DNA from: Inia geoffrensis
Taxonomy: Eukaryota; Chordata; Mammalia; Artiodactyla; Iniidae
DNA length: 64,000 bases
Assembly: GCA_036417435.1 (NCBI GenBank)
Contig: CM070912.1
Coordinates: forward strand, 28,818,055 to 28,882,054
Reading direction: 5' to 3'
The notes under the pieces are model-generated. The model had not been told where the DNA came from. It searched no databases and saw nothing but the letters and a program-made list of their open reading frames with translations. Shown here piece by piece: positions 23,156 through 34,049 of this stretch (the stretch's first letter is position 1; the number at the start of each line of letters is the position of its first letter). The translations under genes were made by a program, and so were the position numbers.

Positions 23156-23484
23156 AAAAATGAGAGCAGAACTTAAAAATCTAAAAAAGTTGTGTGTGAT
23201 AAATGTAAAGATATATTCAAGGAGAACCATTTACAATGGGGGAAAACTGAAAACAATGTCCAACAATGGAGAATTGTTCAAAATCTTGATACAACAGAAC
23301 TAGACAATGAAATATCTTACCATCTCTAACTGATGTGAAAAAGATAGAAACAAAAAAGGAAACCATCATTAATGGTGATTGTTTCTGGGAGATGGAATAA
23401 TTAATGACCCTCTTTGTACTTGGATATTTTATTTTCCCAAATTTCCCAGGACTCTTCAATCAAAACAAAATGTTAAAAAATTAA

Positions 23485-23492
<8 letters not shown>

Positions 23493-23533
<41 letters not shown>
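23493..23533. repeat. (TA)n microsatellite
   Basis: About 20 uninterrupted TA units between tttcta and tcaatatccagg. Unit 2 has a related but mixed TATA/TACA run near 14230. Confidence 0.95.
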
Positions 23534-23534
<1 letters not shown>

Positions 23535-23700
23535 ATATCCAGGTGACCTGGTTAAAGGATACAGGACATGAATGTACATTTCCAAAAGGGAGAATTCCTG
23601 TGCTGTCCAGCAGCAGGGAGGGAGAGCCGGCTGTATGGATGTCAGCTGTTGTGACAACCTCTCACATTTGCTACATTTTTTTTAAACAGCTATAAATTTT

Positions 23701-23908
23701 TTTTTTTTTTTTTTTTGCAGTACGCGGGCCTCTCACCGTTGTGGCCTCTCCCGTTGCGGAGCACAGGCTCCAGACGCGCAGGCTCAACGGCCATGGCTCA
23801 CGGGCCCAGCTGCTCTGCGGCATGTGGGATTTTCCCGGACCAGGGCACGAACCCGTGTCCCCCGCATCGGCAGGCGGACTCTCAACCACCGCGCCACCAG
23901 GGAAGCCC
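23701..23908 (-). mobile_element. CHR-type SINE (short class), antisense
   Basis: T-run, gcagtacgcgggcctctc through ccaccagggaagccc. Flanked by taaacagctataaattttt on both sides. Confidence 0.93.
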
Positions 23909-23994
23909 TAAACAGCTATAAATTTTTTCCTTGAATTTTTCACCATTGAACTACCGATACATCACCTAGATGTTTTTGAAGTGTCTTACACTTT

Positions 23995-24182
23995 TCTTTT
24001 TTTTTTTTTTTTTTTGCTGTACGCGGGCCTCTCACTGCTGTGGCCTCTCCCGTTGCGGAGCACAGGCTCTGGACGCGCAGGCCCAGCGGCCATGGCTCAC
24101 GGGCCCAGCCGCTCCGCGGCACGAACCCGTGTCCCCTGCATCGGCAGGCGGATTCTCAACCACTGCGCCAGCAGGGAAGTCC
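23995..24182 (-). mobile_element. CHR-type SINE (short class) with internal deletion, antisense
   Basis: Flanked by a TSD of 18-19 bp, tgaagtgtcttacactttt. Relative to its siblings about 25 bp between gctccgcggca and cgaacccgtg are missing. Confidence 0.92.
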
Positions 24183-24429
24183 TGAAGTGTCTTACACTTT
24201 TGAGATTGAAAATCTGTGAGAAAATAATATTCAAGTCCCCACCTCGCAAACATAAGGATGGTGCATTTTCTGACAGTCTTTTTCTCCATGTGCATTGGGT
24301 GTTTCTTTTCTCTTCTTTATTACCATCTGTCATATTCAACTTTTTCCTAGCGAAATTTTTCAAACGAAAAGGGAAAAGTAATTTCTCCTTCGTTGTACCT
24401 CTTTAATTATATAAAATTACTTGTAATAG

Positions 24430-24870
24430 TCTCAACTGGAAACAACCTAAATATCCATCTACATAGGGAATGGATAAACAAACTATGATTTATCCATATG
24501 GTGGAATACTACTCAACATGAAAACAATCTGTTGATACTCAAGACAACAAGAATGAATCTCAAAACAATTATTCTGAGGGAGCAAGCCAGACAGAGTACA
24601 TGCTGGATGATGTTTATATTTTATATTTATATAAAATGAAAAATCATTTCTAATGACAGAAAGCAGATTGGTGGTTGCCTGCGAGTGGGAAGGAGGGAGG
24701 TACAAATTGCAAAGAAGCACAAGCCAGTTTGGGGTGATGGGTATGTTTATTTTATCTTAATTAGGCTGATGCTCTCATGGGTTCATACATGCCAAAATTC
24801 AATGAATTGTACACTTTAAATATGTGCTGCTTGTTGTACCTCATCCGTACATTCATGAAGCTGTGAATAA
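24430..24870 (+). mobile_element. L1 3' fragment shared by all three units (unit 3)
   Basis: The counterpart of 5005-5450 and 14735-15170: ggtggaatactactcaac, then gtggttgcctgcgagtgg and attgtacactttaaat. Confidence 0.78.
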
Positions 24871-26024
24871 AGAAGCATGGAGTGAATGATTTTAAGCAGT
24901 GTTTCCCCAACCTTTGCTGATATTAAGAAGCCCCTGGTGCTGTGGAAAGTCTGCTGCTGAGTCCTCCATGGAGCACCAGGTGAATTGTACTTTCAACAAG
25001 GGTCCCGGGATTCTCAAGCTCAAGGCAATTGGGAAACCCTGGTATAAAGTGGGTGGTAGAAGAGAAGATTTCCCTCATCTTGACCAAACCATTATCAGGT
25101 GAAGCCGAATGAAACTGCCACCATCAACAGACAGGGAAAAACAAACCTATGATTTCCTAGTGTTTCACACAAGTACATGATCCTTAACCACTATATAACA
25201 AGGGTTTGTTACCAGGCTCTCCTTTAAGGAACGTTCTCAGCCGCCCCCCCCCCAGCATCTTACATCATTGGATGAATTGGGAGAAAGCTAAGCAGTTGGG
25301 TGAAAAAGAATAGGTTCTCTCCATAGAATCCATGTTATTGCAATTATCCAATCAAGATGCTGTCACCTACAAAAGAAACACAAAGAGCTGTGCTTGGTGT
25401 TTCATCTTGAAAGGAGTTTGATCTTTTTGGTGGTTCAAGAGCTGCGTTTCATACCAGGTAAAGGAACCTACAATTTTTTGCATATAACTGTGTGGTGTGC
25501 TTGGAAATCATTGTATGGATGCTCTTTTTATCATTACTAGATGAGGTCAGGGATGTGTTTTTAGATTCATTGGTCATTGCAGTTCCTCAGATGTGAGTTC
25601 CCTGTTATGTCTTTTGTCTGTTTTTCTTTCTTTTTCCTTAATTTGTTGATGTTCTTTGTTTATGAAGGATATTAACTCTTTATCCTCTATGTGTGTAAAA
25701 TATATTCTCTTGCTTGGTCACTTACCATAACTTTGTGATGTCATGCCCACCAAGAGATTTTTTTTTTCTTTTAAGGCATCTTTATTTCAGTTTTTGAGTA
25801 AAGCATAAGTGCTTTCCTTACTTAGCAAGACTGAAAATATGCATTCAGTCTAAGAAACTAGAATAAATAAAATCAATGTAAATAAAGGAGGAAATTTAAA
25901 AGCCTAGATTAAATTCAAAATCAAGTACAATACCATGCCTGATGGTTAAAACCAAAACCTTGCTCTTGTAAATGGTGACAAATAGATCAACTCTGTCAAA
26001 ACAATTTTTCAAAATGAGTATTTT
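24871..26024 (+). other. Unit 3 stretch with the conserved agcaccaggt block
   Basis: 24900-25110 and 25320-25400 are the best-kept parts. A C-run lies near 25244. No gene seen. Confidence 0.5.
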
Positions 26025-26227
26025 GGGCTTCCCTGGTGGCACAGTGGTTGAGAGTCCGCCTGCCGATGCAGGGTACATGGGTTCATGCCCCGGTCCGGGA
26101 AGATCCCATATGCCACGGAACGGCTGGGCCCATGAGCCATGGCCGCTAAGCCTGTGCGTCCGGAGCCTGTGCTCTGCAACGGGAGAGGCCACAGCAGTGA
26201 GAGGCCCGCGTACCGCAAAAAAAAAAA
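26025..26227 (+). mobile_element. CHR-type SINE (short class)
   Basis: From gggcttccctggtggcacag to an A-run. Flanked by aaaatgagtatttt and aaaatgagtgttt. Confidence 0.92.
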
Positions 26228-27401
26228 TGAGTGTTTGGTGAACAATACAAGAAATATAGTCAGGTAAAAAGAATTATGAAAAAAGGTAATGTACAACTTA
26301 ATATCAAAATACCTGATAATTTAGGTTAAAGGGATGGTTTCCTTGAAAAGGTACCAAAATGGATTCAAGAAGCGACAGAAAGTTGCAGCAGACATATAAA
26401 TCACTCTAGAAGATATGAGAATTGTATTCACACCTCCACCTAAAGAGCCTGAGCGCTTATTGCTTTGCGCTCTGGAAGCTTTCCAAAGGTAGCTTTTTCC
26501 AAAGGTAATGTTACCTCAGCCCCAGCACCCATAAAAATCTCCATGATGAAACTGGGGCATAGTCTAACTCAAAAACCTACACTGTAAAGTTCCTAACATA
26601 GTGAGCAAATAAAATCTTACCTTTTAAAAGCATTTAATTGTAATTTCCAAGTGTGTAAAATGTTAAAACACAATGAACACTCATCTACCCTCCTTAATAT
26701 CAACAAATTAACATTTTGTTGTAACTTTGGTACATGTTCACATCATTTGTTGCTATTATTATTATTATTACTATTATTATGGTTTGCCGAATCACTTGAG
26801 AATCAGTGGCAGACTTTACGAATTGCATGCCTAAATGCTTGAACCTGCCTCTCCTGTGAGGAAGGGCATTCTCCTACAAAAACTGAAGACCACCTTGATT
26901 AATAAAATTACTTGTACCATTTAACAAAGATGGCCATGAGTATTTATTTCAAGAACACAAAGATAGGTCTAAATGAGGAAAATTGATAAACTTCATCAAA
27001 TTAATAAAGGAAAGCAGAAAGTTACATTTACCAACAAGTGCTGAAAATGCATTTGACAAAATTCCCTAGCAATTTCTTATGACAAATTCTCAAAGAAGAA
27101 TGGAGATGCTGATTCTCAAAAAGAGAATCTGCTAACAGCAAAGAATGTAAGAAATGGTGAAATAACCAAAGCATTTGCTCTAAAGTTAATCTACGAAGCG
27201 AGGCAGTATTCAATTTTATTCTCCTCGTGTTTGAGCTCTTCAATTTCTTTGATCTCATGCATCATAATATTTTTGGAGACAACTGCATAGTTACTTGTAC
27301 ATTAAGTTGCACTTCTAAAGGTTTCCATCACGTTAAGTAGTCACAAACAATGCACTCTCTGGAATTTTGTAAATGCTGACCCTTCAAAATAATTGTTATA
27401 C
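26228..27401 (+). other. Unit 3 distal stretch without a gene
   Basis: Collinear with 6650-8260 and 16550-17880 minus insertions. Includes a short ATT run at 26752-26778 and the landmark at 27248. Confidence 0.5.
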
Positions 27402-28041
27402 TGTAACTGAAAGTCGGGTCCGGCTGCTCGCTGCTTAAAAGCCAATAAAGAGGCAAGGTTGGTGGAAAGGAAAGCTTGCTTTATTTTGGATGCGGGCAAC
27501 CTGTCCAAAGGCCGGGTCCCCCCCCACCCCAACAGTCATGGGGCAAGAGCTTTTATAGGTGAATGGAGGAGGCTACATGCAGAAAGAGCACAGTCAGCTC
27601 TGACAGTCATCTTGAAATTGGTCATCGGTGGTCTGACCAGTGTCATCTTGATTGTTTTAAGTACAGTTAATCTTCAGTTCCAGGGTCGGTTTGTTTCCAT
27701 TTCTTGAGGCCAGTTCTTGGAACTGTGGCAGCTTATGTCATGGCTACAGTCTTGTCATCATGTAATTAACTTCTTCCACCCGGTGGAAGTTTCAGTATCT
27801 ATAAGGCAGCTCGCAGGATAAGGCTCAGAATATTATCTATAGCCCTCGAAGAAGAACTAAAGGTCCTTGACTATGCTTAATGACTAAACTATTATTATTT
27901 AGTCGTGTTGGACAATTTTCCTTTGTTTCTGCATTTCCTCACTTCTCTGATTAAACTTATTCTTTGTCTAAAGTTTTTCCACAGACAAAAGGCAGGCTGA
28001 GGATATGGGAGGGAAGGACCACAGGGTCCTGCTCCATTTCA
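27402..28041 (-). mobile_element. 640-bp solo LTR, ERV1-type by its 4-bp TSD
   Basis: Starts TGTAAC and ends TTTCA, so it has TG...CA termini. It is flanked by the 4-bp duplication ATAC (27398-27401 and 28042-28045). Units 1 and 2 lack it. On the minus strand a candidate AATAAA lies near the 3' side, at the position equivalent to + strand 27478-27484, which suggests minus orientation. No internal retroviral genes are present, so it is a solo LTR fossil. The ORF inside it has no support. Confidence 0.85.
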
Positions 28042-28080
28042 ATACTAATTTTATTTATTTAATTTACCACTTTAACCTTT

Positions 28081-28342
28081 TAAAAATATTTATTTATTTA
28101 TTTGGCTGCATCAGGTCTTAGTTGCAGCACGTGGGATCTTCAACACGGCATGTGGGATCTTTTGTTGTGGTGCTTGGGCTTCTGTCTAGCTGCAACTATG
28201 GGCTCCATAGTTGCAGCACGTGGGTTCTCTAGTTGTGGCGTGGGTGCAGCATGTGGGATCTTAGTTCCCCGACCGGGGACCGAACCCACATCCCCTGCAT
28301 TGGAAGGCAGATTCTTAACCACTGGACCACCAGAGAAGTCCC
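28081..28342 (-). mobile_element. CHR-type SINE (long class), antisense
   Basis: (TTTA)n tail at left, ttggctgcatcaggtctta, and reverse-complemented head ccaccagagaagtcccc. Confidence 0.88.
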
Positions 28343-28685
28343 CTTAATACTACTTTTAAATGTATATATAAATTTGAATCTTCACCACCATCACGCATTT
28401 GAAATACACATAAACAAATCCTTCTTTAACAGTCTGAAGTTTTTCTTCATTTCCTTTTCTTTAATCTGTTCTTCCATTCCATTCAATCTCTCCTGAAATG
28501 TATCTTAATGTTATGCTTTCAAGTCCTTTTTGATCACCCATATCATTGTTCCCTACAACAAAGGTATATCCGTATAGATAAACTTGGATTTAAGGCAAAT
28601 TCTTCTGACCATGACGTTCTAACAGTAAAACTTTTTCTGAACTAGTTTACAATTACGATTAGTATACATGTGATCAAAACAACAT

Positions 28686-29361
28686 TGCTATGGTCTGAAT
28701 GCGTCTCCCCCAGATTCATATGTTGAAATCCTACCCCCCCCCAAGGTGATAGTATTAGGAGGTGGGGCCTTTGGTAGGTGATTAGGTCATAAGGACTGAG
28801 ATCTAATGAGTGGGATTAATGCTCTTAGAAAAGATCCCACAGGGACTTCCCTGGTGGCGCAGTGGTTAAGAATCTGCCTGCCAATGCAGGGGACACAGGT
28901 TCCAGCCCTGGGCTGGGAAGATCCCATATGCAGCAAAGCAGCTAAACCCGTGCGTCACAACTACTGAGGCTGCGTGCCACAACTACTGAAGTCCGCGCAC
29001 TGAGAGCCCGTGCTCCGCAACAAGAGGAGCCACTGCAATGAGAAGCCTGCGCACTGCAACGAAGAGTAGCCCCTGCTCGCTGCAACTAGAGAAAGCCCGT
29101 GCACAGCAACGAAGACCCAATGCAGCCACAAATAAATAAATAAATAAATTTATTTTAAAAAAATATCCCACAGGCCTCCCTCACCCCTTCCCCAAAGTGG
29201 GGATAAAAGGATAAATCTGCAACCCAGGAGAAGGTTCTCACCGGTGTATGTTAGCACCCTAATCTCAGAGTTGCAGCCCCTAGACTGTGATCACTACATT
29301 TCTGCTGTTTATAAGCCATTTCTGTGGTATTTTGTTATAGCAGCTCCAATGGACTGAGAAA
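28686..29361 (+). mobile_element. MaLR-type LTR (MLT1/MST-like), split by a SINE
   Basis: Begins TGCTATGGTCTGAATG, contains tcatatgttgaaatcctac and ggaggtggggcctttgg, and ends near ttgttatagcagctccaat. It is flanked by the 5-bp duplication AACAT (28681-28685 and 29362-29366), as expected for ERVL/MaLR. A SINE (28853-29162) interrupts it. Present only in unit 3. Confidence 0.85.
28853..29162 (+). mobile_element. CHR-type SINE (long class), nested in the MaLR LTR
   Basis: From ggacttccctggtggcgcag to an (AAAT)n tail, flanked by atcccacag on both sides. Confidence 0.92.
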
Positions 29362-29455
29362 AACATATTATAAATTTGTTATTAAACATGCAGAGAAAAC
29401 TTGTAAGAGCTGCACCTCCAAAGAATATGTATACCTTTTTCTTTTGTTTTCTTTG

Positions 29456-29783
29456 CTTTTTAAAAATAATTAATTTATTTATTGGCTGTGTTGGGTTTTT
29501 GTTGCTGCATGCGGGCTTTCTCTAGTTGCAGCGAGAGGGGGCTACTCTTCCTCACGGTACGCGGGCTTCTCACTGTGGTGGCTTCTCTTGTTGCCAAGCT
29601 TGGGCTCTAGGTGCGCAGGCTTCAGTAGTTGTGGCTCGTGGGCTCTAGAGCGCAGGCTCAGTAGTTGTGGCCAATGGGCTCAGCTGCTCCGCGGCATGTG
29701 GGATCTTCCCGGACCAGGGCTTGAACCCGTGTCCCCTGCATTGGCAGGCGGATTCTTAACCACTGAGCCACCATGGAAGTCCC
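29456..29783 (-). mobile_element. CHR-type SINE (long class) at the end of the array
   Basis: TTTA-rich tail, ttggctgtgttgggttttt, and head ccaccatggaagtccc. Unit 3 similarity to the other units is lost at its left edge. Confidence 0.88.
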
Positions 29784-30442
29784 ATGGCTTGGTTATTGGC
29801 TCTCTCTCTATCCATTGACCTTTTGGCTTGTCCAGACCTTATCACCCATAACACAGTGCCCTGAATTCTCACTTTTAGTCATTCCAATATCTTAGGTCCT
29901 TTATACTATTGTTCCCACTGTTGAAATTCTTTTCTCATGAGACCTCCAACTCAAAAACTCTCAATTTTCTCACTTTCCATGAATCTTCTAGTGTCTTCAT
30001 GTCCCCCGTCATCTGACTGAGACCCCATATCCCACCATCATCACTCCCTTTCAGATACCCTCCAACTCTCCTTATCTCTCCCCCTCCACTTGCTTCCTAA
30101 AATATATGAAACTTGGTCAATATAAGAATTTATTTCTTAGGTGTCTGTATTGAGGCAGCTAAACATTGTGCCTTAACTGACTCATATTGATCTAAAATCA
30201 AGGTCACCCATGTCAACTGGGCATCAGGCTTCTTGCCCATCCTTCTTACCAGCCCCCAACTTCTCATGGGAGATTTGGAGATTCCTTTCTCAGGAGACTT
30301 ACCACCTTAAAAAGCAGAGACCTAGGCTCACTCAGAGAGAAGTTGGTTGGCCTCTTTATGCTTCTTCTGTAAAGTTCACCAGTTGACAAGGCTGTTTGCA
30401 GAGCTCCTGATTGGCTTGTCGATGCTTTATTTACTTATACAG
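29784..30442 (+). other. Unique intergenic stretch, no gene seen
   Basis: C/T-rich, non-repetitive by eye and not part of the tandem units. No conserved frame or named repeat recognised. Confidence 0.5.
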
Positions 30443-30726
30443 GAAGCAAAGAATTACAGACATCTGAAGAAAGCCCCACTATGAACGAGCCACCCAAACA
30501 AGAAGAAGAAAATGGAACCAGGAAAGAACAAAAACTGTGCAGGATGCCTTCCAATTTCCAACAGAAAATAAATTCCTACCTCAAAAAGCTATACCCAGCA
30601 AAATTATCAATCAAATGTGAGGTTAGAAGACAGATGTTTTCAGACATGCAAGGTCAGAAACATTGGCTTGACATGTACTCTTTCTCAAGAAACCTCACAG
30701 AAACAAGTCCTGAGACCAACAAAGTA
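30443..30726 (+). other. Unidentified open stretch, possible exon or retrocopy
   Basis: One frame stays open across the whole stretch from tttacttatacag, a weak acceptor-like sequence ending at 30442. There is an ATG at 30481 followed by lysine- and glutamate-rich text such as MNEPPKQEEENGTRKEQ. The frame then runs into a SINE at 30742. I do not recognise the protein. No donor, promoter or homologous copy is visible, so it may be a chance ORF, a fragment of a retrocopy, or an exon of an unlisted transcript. Confidence 0.35.
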
Positions 30727-30741
30727 AAAGTTTTTATTGAG

Positions 30742-30950
30742 GGCTTCCCTGGTGGCGCAGTGGTTGAGAGTCCGCCTGCCGATGCAGGGGACACGAGTTC
30801 GTGCCCCGGTCCGGGAAGATCCCACATGCCGCGGAGCGGCTGGGCCCGTGAGCTACAGCCGCTGAGCCTGCGCGTCCGGAGCCTGTGCTCCGCAACGGGA
30901 GGGGCCACAACAGTGAGGGGCCCGCATGCCGCCAAAAAAAAAAAAAAAAA
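30742..30950 (+). mobile_element. CHR-type SINE (short class)
   Basis: Flanked by a perfect 15-bp TSD, aaagtttttattgag (30727-30741 and 30951-30965). Confidence 0.95.
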
Positions 30951-31679
30951 AAAGTTTTTATTGAGATAGGAGATGCGGGGAGATTACACACTCTGCCCAA
31001 GGGTTTTCAGCTCTCTTCGGTCAAAAAGTCAAGCCTGAGCTTTCCGGTTCTCAGCCCAGTGCTTATTTCACTACATCACATTTTTTTTTGCAATATTTGA
31101 CTCAATAAAGTTGTGAGTTTTAGAACACAAGATTCTTCTTACGTTGTTACAATGCGGAAGTAGGATTTCCAGTTGGTCATTGCATTTAATATTATTTAAG
31201 CACCAAAATAAAATAATCTTACAGGGCTGTTGTGGTTTCCTTGACATGTCAATCGCTATTGTCACAAATGAGTCCATGTATAACTGGTGAAATCTGGTCA
31301 ATGTCTGTCTAGGTTTTGATAGTATAATACACTAACCCCGGGAGAGGCTGGGGAAGAGCACACGGGACTTCCCTATACATTTCTTAGCAACCTCCTTTGA
31401 ATCTATAATTGTTTCAAAGTAATAAGTTAAAAAATTAAGTAATATTAAAACACAGACTATTGACATTTAAAAACCCAAGGTCAGGTTGTCTAATTTTACA
31501 TTGGAGAGAAACTCCCGAAATGCTACTGTAATTATAAGAATTGGCCACAGGGTGGCACTAGTGGTCTGCCATAGCCCTCTGAAATTTTTTTTTTTCCCGC
31601 CTCTCTCTATACAAGACGTTATTCAGGAAGAAAAGGACTTGCTTGTATTTTTTATGTGGGGGGAGTTTACAATTTCTTT
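30951..31679 (+). other. Intergenic stretch, no gene seen
   Basis: A/T-rich, with no recognised repeat apart from short homopolymers. Confidence 0.45.
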
Positions 31680-31998
31680 TTTTCTGTTTTTCCTTTTATT
31701 GAGATATAATTTGCATACAGTATTGTATAAGTTTAACGTGTACAGTGTAATGATTTGGCTTACATACCTCATTAAACAGTTATAATTTAGTGAGCATCCA
31801 TCACCTCATATACACACAAAATTAAAGACATAGAAAAAATTTTTTCCTCAGTGGTGAGAAATCTTAGGATTTACTTTCTTTCCAATATAACATACAGCAG
31901 TGTTAATTATATTTATCATGTTGTACGTTAAGTCTCTGGTACTTATTATCCTATGACTTGACGTTTGTACCTTTTGATCACCTTCATCCAACTGGCCA
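31680..31998 (-). mobile_element. L1 3' fragment, antisense
   Basis: Contains ttattgagatataatttgc and caccttcatccaactgg-like text, the antisense 3' UTR of an older L1. Confidence 0.75.
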
Positions 31999-32163
31999 CT
32001 TAAAGAATAAAGAATATAAAACTGCCATATTCAAACATAGTTTTTTCTGACTGGGAGCATTGGGAAATCCCAATATCCCACTCTTTTTTTAAGTGAAAAC
32101 ACAGAAACCCCTAAGAAAAGGAATAGAGTTTAAAGAAAGCAAATGGGGCAGTCTCTAGAGGAA

Positions 32164-32340
32164 TTTCACTTCTCAAAAGTGTGGTCCATGGACCAGTAGT
32201 GCTGGCATGGCCTAAGAATTTGTAAGATGTCCAAAAACCTCAGGCCCTACCCCAGGTGTACTGAATTAGATTCCTAACAAGCTCAAAGTGTCAATGTTGC
32301 TGGTCCACCGACCACACTTTGGGTAGTAAAAATCTAGAAG
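32164..32340 (+). mobile_element. MER5-like hAT (Charlie) non-autonomous element
   Basis: Terminal inverted repeats are visible: cttctcaaaagtgtggtcc on the left and ggtccaccgaccacacttt on the right. The interior resembles MER5A (caggccctaccccaggtgta). Confidence 0.75.
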
Positions 32341-32405
32341 GGACCAAAGAAAATAAATGGAGGCCTGGAAAATACCAGCTGCTGCCAATACAATAAAACC
32401 GTCCT

Positions 32406-32744
32406 GGGACTTCCCTGGTGGCGCAGTGGTTAAGAGTCTGCCTGCCAATGCAGGGGACTTGGGTTTGAGCCCTGGTCCAGGAAGACTCCACATGCCGCGG
32501 AGTAACTAAGCCCGTGCGCCACAACTACTGAGCCTGCGCCCTAGAGCCCATGAGCCACAACTACTGAGCCCGTGTGCCACAACTACTGAAACCTGTGTGC
32601 CTAGAGCCCGTGCTCTGCAACAAGAGAAGCCACCACCATGAGAAGCCTGTGCACCACAACGAAGAGTAGTCCCTGCTCGCCGCAACTAGAGAAAGCCCAT
32701 GAGCAGCAACGGAGACCCAACTCAGCCAAAAAAAAAAAAAAAAG
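32406..32744 (+). mobile_element. CHR-type SINE (long class)
   Basis: Head ggacttccctggtggcgcag, repeated aactactga blocks, A-run tail, flanked by gtcctg/gtccta. Confidence 0.92.
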
Positions 32745-33048
32745 TCCTAATTTGGAGCTCACTAAATCGGGATTATAATTTTAACCTGGATTCGATTAAA
32801 TATTACAAGTTGATGGTTCATGCAAAATGCTTAATTATACCCACAAAATATGTTTGCACATATATGTGTATACACATAAAATACGTAAATTGTATTCCAT
32901 GTTTATTATACGTCAAACTTTGGCCCGATCTTGCAAAAAAAAGTTTAGTGATAGTTCGTTATAGAAACTTAGACCGAAACATCAATAATGGTTTACACTA
33001 ACCTGCTGATTTTTTAAATAAAATGATATATTCTATGATCATTTAAAG

Positions 33049-33230
33049 ATTTTTTTTGATGTGGACTATTTTTAAAGTCTTTATTGAATTTGTTTCATTA
33101 TTGCTTCTGTTTTATGTTTTGGCTTTTTGGCTGTGAGGCATGTGGGATCCTAGTTCCCCAACCAGGGATCAAATCCGCACCCCCTGCATTGGAAGGCGAA
33201 GTCTTAACCACTGGACCGCCAGGGAAGTCC
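33049..33230 (-). mobile_element. CHR-type SINE (medium class), antisense
   Basis: Flanked by ctatgatcattta on both sides. The interior matches the reverse of the element at 22965. Confidence 0.9.
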
Positions 33231-34049
33231 TCTCTATGATCATTTAATAGTTACTGAATTCCAAGAAGATACCTGGTGTCACCTTCTCTCTTTAGATTGG
33301 AGTTGCTGAAATGCCTAAAAGCAGGTAGTTTCAAATGTTACCAGGATGCTCTCAGAATATTCTGAAGTAAAGCTTTCAGGGTTTAACGGGGAAACATTTT
33401 ACTTTTTTCCCCTAGCACTTTTACTTTTTAATCTCTTGATATTGTGGTTGTTTAGATCCACCTTATTTTCCTCCTGCAGTTCGTGAATGCTGTTCACTTT
33501 TCCCATATCCTTTCTCTTAACTTTTGCATTTGACCTATAATATTCTAGTATTCCTCTGGGGTCTTTTGCCTTCCAAAATGGATTCTTAGTATATGAATGG
33601 CTTTTATCTATAAACTTAACAGTTCCTCACTTTTTCAAAGCTATTTTACTTCACAGCCTTTTAGGAATTTACTTAATCGCTTTTATGAAGTAAATAATTT
33701 CCAGAGCTTCTACTTTAAAAAAAAGTCTTTTTGGTAAAAAGCACATAACACAAAAATTTCCACCAGAACTGCTACTTTTGTTTATTAAACATGTTGAACT
33801 TTGTCACAGAATTGGCTTCTTTGAAGGACAGTTTGCTCCCAGTTTGCTCCCTGGCTGATCTCTTCTTATTGTTGACTTTTCCTTCCTTGTCTTTGTATTT
33901 TGTTGCCTGACCTTTTCTCTGATCTTATCAGTCTCTGCTTTATTTCCTCCTGGGAGGATGACTTCTATCACAGGGACATCTCAGTCATGATGGATAGAAT
34001 GTTATTTAATAATTGCTTGATTTTCATAACTAAATATAAAATGTAACAA
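33231..34049 (+). other. Intergenic stretch, no gene seen
   Basis: T-rich. No recognised element or conserved frame. Confidence 0.45.

Larger units (their letters stand above)
19801..29455 (+). repeat. BCAR4 tandem array, unit 3
   Basis: This is the third direct repeat, lying 9.5-9.9 kb after unit 2 by the same landmarks. It contains the intact ORF at 21420-21764. Similarity to units 1 and 2 continues through 28345-28680 and 29366-29440 (compare 8280-8670 and 17900-18240) and is lost at the SINE beginning near 29456. Private insertions are SINEs at 20078, 20208, 22965, 23701, 23995, 26025, 28081 and 28853, a 640-bp LTR at 27402 and an MaLR-type LTR at 28686. Confidence 0.8.

Noticed and set aside
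23493..23533. Tandem repeat as a CRISPR-like or regulatory array
   Set aside because: It is a plain (TA)n microsatellite. No spacer-repeat structure exists anywhere in the window.
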